DNA from: Anaeramoeba flamelloides | Taxonomy: Eukaryota; Metamonada; Anaeramoebidae | Direction of reading: 5' to 3' | DNA: 64,000 bases | Assembly (NCBI GenBank): GCA_027625915.1 | Contig: JANTQA010000015.1 | Span: forward strand, 7,965,001-8,029,000 | Shown here: positions 59,041 through 64,000 of the stretch, one piece after another | How positions within the stretch are numbered: position 1 is the first letter of the stretch | Layout of the letters: each line of letters begins with the position of its first letter | The notes under the pieces: generated by a model | The model's input: the letters and a program-made list of their open reading frames with translations, nothing else | Told to the model about the DNA's origin: nothing | The model's database searches: none | Position numbers and translations under genes: made by a program

Positions 59041-59744
59041 TTGATAAGAATCAAAAAGTAAAATTAATTATTGACAACTTAATGGCATTGAATTTTTTCA
59101 TTGATTTCAACAATATTAAAATTCGAATATTTTTGAATTGCTAAAATGGATATTACGAAACAATATAACATAATTCATAGAAACTTTATCCTTTCTTATA
59201 TATATATATATATATATAAAACCTAAAAATAGAAAATTATTTTCATTTTTTAAAGGACTCTCTTTCCTTTGAAATTAAAGGTTTATTCTTTCATAAAGTA
59301 AAAAAAAAATAAATTACAATAGAAAAATTTTAAATCATAAATCATTTGAAAATATTTTTTGTTGATTAATAAAAGTGGAATCTTTGATTTTAAGCTTAAA
59401 ATTCTAAAAAGTGATTATAAATGGAAATATTGGGTGTAATTTACTCTTCTTCAATAAATTATAAAAAAAATTGTTTTTTTTTTCATATTTTTCTTTGATA
59501 AAAAATACATATATTTAACGAAAAAATCAAGAAATATAAAAAAAATAGCTGATTTATTATGTGGTATTTTTTTTTTTTCTTTTTAATAAAATATTAATTG
59601 TTTATAAAATAGTTTTTTTTTAAAAATTAATTTGATTTTGGTTGTATTTTACAAAATAATAATAATAATAATAATAATAATTACACTAGTTAAAATTCTT
59701 GATGGGTTAAGAAGAAATCCACCTTTTAAATGAAAATATTGATC
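59041..59744. other. Gene-free stretch with microsatellites
   Basis: It includes (AT)n at about 59197-59218 and (AAT)n at about 59655-59681. No gene was recognised. Confidence 0.6.
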
Positions 59745-60140
59745 TATTTTTATTATGGTTGTTTAAATATAAGATCTAATTGGTTATAAAATGTATACAT
59801 AAGTTCAAATCAAGTCTGAATATAACAATATTGATAATTTGAAAAAAAAAAAAAAATTAATTCTTTTTGTAATATATTTCTCAATTTTCAATTTTTTTTT
59901 TTTATAGAGACTTTTTCGAATTTTTTGTTTTTTTTTTATTTGGTAAAAAATTAACTCTATTTGTTCAGATAAATTTTCCTATTTGATCTTTCAATTTATT
60001 GAATTTCTTTATTTAAATGTCGAGTTTTTTGAAACATTTTAGTTATTCTTGTTTAGTGACAAGTTATTTTATTTATTAATGTAGAGGTTTTCTATAAGAA
60101 AAAAAGTATAATTTTTATTTTAAAACATTTACAAAACTTT
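59745..60140 (+). repeat. Dispersed repeat family J, copy J3, diverged
   Basis: It follows J1 and J2 in order: AAGATCTAATT, a T-rich centre, ATTTGATCTTTCAATTTATT and AGGTTTTCTATAAG. Confidence 0.55.
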
Positions 60141-60939
60141 TTTGATGGTATTATTTTGATATAATTAGCTACATATAAAAATGAGATCAAAACAAATAAA
60201 AATAAAAAAATCCGAAAACATATTATATTGATTAATCAGCCCAAATATTTTGATTCAATTATTTTAAATCGCTTAGTTTGTAATTCATCAAATTTTCTGA
60301 GTAAAATTTTTTACAATCTCATTTAAAATGATAATGAATGTATATTAAAATTTTACCCAACTTAAATCAAAAAATCATTTTTATGTTCATTTTTCATTTA
60401 AAATCAAAAAGAGATATTTGAGAAAAGTAAACTCAGCCTCCCTTATTAAGAAACAAGAAAATGAAAACAAAAAAATAATAGCGATTTTTTAACATAGAAA
60501 ACACCCTCTTTACAAACTCTAGATTAAAGGGAATATATCTAAAAGATCACATTATCTAATATTTTGATGTTTGAGTTACATAAATTGTTAAAATATCTCT
60601 ACAAAACATATAAATTATTACAAAGGGGTTATGATTTTAATATGTTTTTTTTTTATTTTTGGTATTTTTACTTTTCCTTGAATTGAATTTTATGGTCATG
60701 AGTAAATGGGGGGTATTTAAAAATTACCTTTTGGAAAGGAATCCCCAAGACCAAATTGACAACACACTTTAGATTTTTTTTTTTTTTTGGTGATATTTGG
60801 TAATTTTTTTTTTATCTGGATAGTTTCTCTCAAAACTCAATTAGTTGTTTGATCAATAAGAGATAGTTTTGGTGTTCTGAGAAAGGTTTTGAAGAATTTT
60901 GTATCAAAAGATCAAATCAGAATTAAATTTACATAAATT
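60141..60939. other. Gene-free AT-rich stretch
   Basis: Nothing was recognised beyond homopolymers and a GGGG run near 60708. Confidence 0.5.
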
Positions 60940-61080
60940 ATAGAAAACTAAATTAAGATTCAAATACTTCTGATGACTGTATCTATTATAGACACTCTCT
61001 TTGAATTAGAAGTCTCAAATTTAGCCACTTCAAAATTCTCTCTTTAAAAGATTAGATGAGATTTCATCTAGCCCTTAACA
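60940..61080 (-). repeat. Short repeat family I, copy I2
   Basis: It is the inverted match to I1, including CTTTGAATTAGAAGTCTC and CACTTCAAAATTCTCTCT, and ends in a TAGATGA-n-TCATCTA palindrome. Confidence 0.7.
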
Positions 61081-61905
61081 ATAAACCTTTTTACATAAAT
61101 TTGTTTGGGATTTTTCAAAAAAAAAAAAACACCATGGTGTATTCAAACTTTAGAAACAATCATCTTTCTATTTTGGAAATGTGGGGTTTGGAGGATTAAA
61201 TAGAATACCAAGTGTTAAAATGTATTTTTATTCAATTTGTCATTTGGTTTAAAGATAATAAAGGATTCTATATAAAATTTTTTCAATCTTTCCATTTTAC
61301 CCTTTTATGTCGTTTTTTAATACACTCTTAAATAACTACAATCAATAAAAAAAATAATAAAAGAATAGTGATACTAGATAGTTAATTGATGAGGTTCCAA
61401 AAATAGAAATCGACAGAAATTTTCTCAAAAGTCCGATTTCTCCCATCCTTCTTTTCATTTTGTGAATTCATAAAAACAAGTAAAAATATATCATTTTTTA
61501 CTTGTTAGATCTTGTTGAAAAAAAAATTATGAGATTTACCAACCTCTAAATACTGATAGAGTCATATAAATCTTTGAATTTCAATTGCAGGTGTAGTCCT
61601 TAAAATAATTATGAAAAAGATAAAATAATTTTATCAAGCCCTCTGATAAATTTTTCTTGAATTTTTTTGAATCTTTAAATTATCTTGTCAAAATGCCACA
61701 TAAAAATGTGTTAATTCTGTGTTTAAAATTCAAAAAGTCTTGATTCTTTTTTCATGGGTTACACTTTGAATGATCACATAAACTGATAATAAAGCAAAAG
61801 GCAAAATGGTGATTTGGTAAAGTTCTATTTTTAAGAAAGAAATACAATAAATAAACCATCAAATTGGAAAAATTTTCTTAACTTATAGATTTAAGGATTT
61901 GTTGT
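61081..61905. other. Gene-free DNA between inverted copies I2 and I3
   Basis: It is AT-rich with no ORF or motif recognised. It could be the interior of one larger element bounded by I2 and I3, or plain spacer. Confidence 0.45.
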
Positions 61906-62055
61906 CAAGGGTTAGGTGACAAGAGTCGTCAAATCTGGTAAATCAGAGAATTTTGAATTGAATAAATTCCGAACTTCAAATTTAAAAAGAGTGTATATAA
62001 TAGATACAGTCATTCGAAGTATTACCAACTTTATTTAGTTTTCAAAAATTAAATA
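61906..62055 (+). repeat. Short repeat family I, copy I3
   Basis: It matches I1 and I2 with more substitutions: AAGGGTTAG, AGAGAATTTTGAA, ATAATAGATACAGTCAT and CTTTATTTAGTTTTC. The palindrome near the left end is degraded. Confidence 0.65.
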
Positions 62056-62335
62056 GAGTCAAGGAATATCTAAAATAATGACGTTATTTAGATACGGTGA
62101 GTTAAAATATTGGGAAATTATGCCCTTGATCACTTGAGATTTCGAAGAACTATTATTTTTCAATTTTTTGAATTTGAAATTTCTATTATTAGCTTCGAAA
62201 TTATAAGGGGTTGCCAAAAACCATCAACCAACCCCGTTGTTCTAAAACAAGAATTGTCTAGTTTCCAATAAAAACCTCTGTAAAAATCTAGTCTTAACAA
62301 AACCGACTGAGTTGTTTTTTTTTAGTACCAACTTA

Positions 62336-62508
62336 CTCCTGGTATTTGAATTATAAATGGAAAAAAATTTTCACTTCATTTTCCAGATTCTATAATAAAT
62401 TAAGATTTTCAAAGAAGTAGGTTGTAATTTTTGGTTTCGATCTCGATTTGTAAAAGGAAATTGAAAATGAATTGAAAAAATTTTTCCATTTATAATTCAA
62501 ATACCAGT
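62336..62508. mobile_element. Family H foldback element, copy H3
   Basis: CCTGGTATTTGAATTATAAA at the left pairs with TTTATAATTCAAATACCAG at the right. The pairing continues over the AAAATTTT and TCATTTTC segments. The ends match H1. The frame at 62390-62635 is a by-product. Confidence 0.75.
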
Positions 62509-64000
62509 ATGCTGAATTTAATTGACAAAATTTCCAATTCCTAAAAATTAGAAATTTAATTTGCCTCGAGTATCTCAAGAATAAAGAGCGCAATTTCCAT
62601 AATATTTTGAGGTGCAATTTCAGTGAAATGACCATATTTGTATATTCCTGAATTGTAAAAATAATTTGCCCCTTAATAAAGAAACAAAAAAATTTGCAAA
62701 AAAATTAAAACCAAGCTAATTCCTATCACTAATTGTCTTCAAAAATCAAATAGTTTACACTCAAAATTGATTTTGGTATTAGTTATATGATTGAATACAA
62801 CCATGTGTCTGATCATGCAACAAGAAAAAAAAATATGAATATTTGTAAATCATCGGACATTTGTTGACAAATATTTTCAAACTAAGATTTGCCAAAGTAT
62901 AAAATATGTGAGAATGTAGAGGTAGAAATGATTTTTGTTTAACAAGGTAATTTACACTGAGGAACTTAAAACTTGGAAAATGTTCTTACCACTCCAATAA
63001 GTAATTATTTACTGCTATTTGAATAATAAATTGCAAAAAATTTCCAAATCTTTGATTTTTTTCCTTATTGGAATATGACTTTTATTTATGGTTTCTTATC
63101 GCTCACAATCTATCCAAGAGTGAGGCAAAAATAATCTAAGCCAATAACGGGTGTTTAAGAATTACAATCAACTGACTAGAGGAATTAAAAACCATAAAGA
63201 ATTTGTAAAAATAAAAGTGCAAAGTTTTTATCTGATTTTCTTTTTTTTAATAGTTGCTAAAAAGAATAAATAGAAATAGTTTTTTTTTTAAAAATCATTG
63301 AAAGAAAAAACAAAAGGGTTTTTGAAAATTTTTTATTTGATTTTTTACGCTGTTTATAATCACAATCACCAAAATATATTGTTTATTCATATTTTTATTT
63401 GGAAACGATTTTCAAATAAGAATTGGAAAACATAATAGAAAAATGCCTATTCTTTCTTAAAACTCGTTAATAATTATCAAAAGAAACTGTTAGAAATTGA
63501 TTCGGAATTGAAAAGATAAACATAATGAGCAAAGTTTGGAAAATTATAAATGACCAGATCTTATTCCGCTCTCGATTTTGCAAATCAACAAAGTCTTGAT
63601 TTTATGTTTTTAATTTTGTAAAAAGTTGAGTTTGGAATTAATTAACTTTGAGTATTTTGAAAAATTCTGGTAAAATTTTAATAATTTTTGTTCAAATTTC
63701 TTAAGTACCTTTGTTTTTAAGGTACCAACTCATTTGGGATTAAGTTTGATAAACTCATGAATAACTATTACTTTTGGATCTAAAATTTCGAAATTATTAT
63801 TCTTTTATTGGGTTAATTTTTTCTTAATTTTGTTGTAATGTTTTACTCAAAATTTTTCCAACAATTGTCTTTCAAAGGGATAGATTAAAAGTTTTTTCGA
63901 TTTTTATTCAAAACAGTTTATTTCTTTGCTATAAAGACTCACTTACAAAAATTTTTATGCAAAACTTTTTTAAGACAGTTGTAAAAAAAAAAATAGGTGT
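62509..64000. other. Gene-free right end of the window
   Basis: A family H-like end, TACTGCTATTTGAATAATAAA, lies near 63008. No gene or RNA was recognised to the right edge. Confidence 0.5.

Noticed and set aside
62390-62635. 81-codon minus-strand frame
   Set aside because: It overlaps the inverted arms of element H3. The palindrome creates the open frame.

Overview
The window is about 75% or more A+T and looks like nuclear DNA of a free-living amoeboid protist. It has few, mostly intron-poor genes and long T-rich gaps. Its proteins carry Asn, Lys-Glu and Gln-Glu homopolymer-like tracts, and many are modular (ankyrin/BTB, RCC1/BTB, SPRY, EF-hand, WW). The standard genetic code fits: the 3.2-kaa and 1.2-kaa frames contain no internal TAA, TAG or TGA. 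The tandem-BTB ankyrin and RCC1 proteins together with the KEKE tracts resemble what is known of Anaeramoeba (Metamonada). Dictyostelid-like Amoebozoa are the main alternative. This placement is inference.

Layout, left to right. (1) 2-9679 (+): a giant intronless NRPS, cut by the left edge, with order C-A-T-C-A*-T-reductase, where A* is a decayed adenylation domain. (2) 9680-16281: gene-free, with non-autonomous DNA transposons (families A and B), one nested in another. (3) 16282-17496 (-): AP endonuclease of the APE1/ExoIII type. (4) 17497-24782: a gene desert filled with short DNA transposons of families B, C, D, E, H, I and J, and one doubtful small gene. (5) 24783-32887 (+): a decayed ankyrin-repeat/tandem-BTB gene. 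(6) 36680-42909 (+): an RCC1/tandem-BTB gene of two exons separated by a 4.4-kb intron that holds a large hairpin and an orphan exon-like island. (7) 42910-47519: three more family C copies. (8) 47520-51273 (+): a two-exon gene for a 1204-residue protein with an MLKL/HeLo-like four-helix bundle, an EF-hand, a SPRY domain and twelve Trp-rich propeller-like repeats. (9) 55812-57507 (+): a two-exon gene that fuses a WW domain to a divergent actin. (10) 57508-64000: gene-free, with Foldback-like DNA carrying 10-bp tandem repeats and copies of families H, I and J.

The genes do not form an operon or an obvious shared pathway. The most novel items are the WW-actin fusion, in which two actin residues tied to ATP hydrolysis are changed; the four-helix-bundle/EF-hand/SPRY/propeller protein, whose layout resembles immune or cell-death sensor-executors; and the NRPS with a Lys/Orn-like specificity code, a dead-looking second A domain and a reductive release domain. 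The non-coding DNA is dominated by TA-flanked MITE-like elements. No transposase gene, tRNA, rRNA, CRISPR array or virus-like element was recognised. Domain calls were made by eye from conserved motifs, and splice sites were inferred from GT/AG positions and reading phase.
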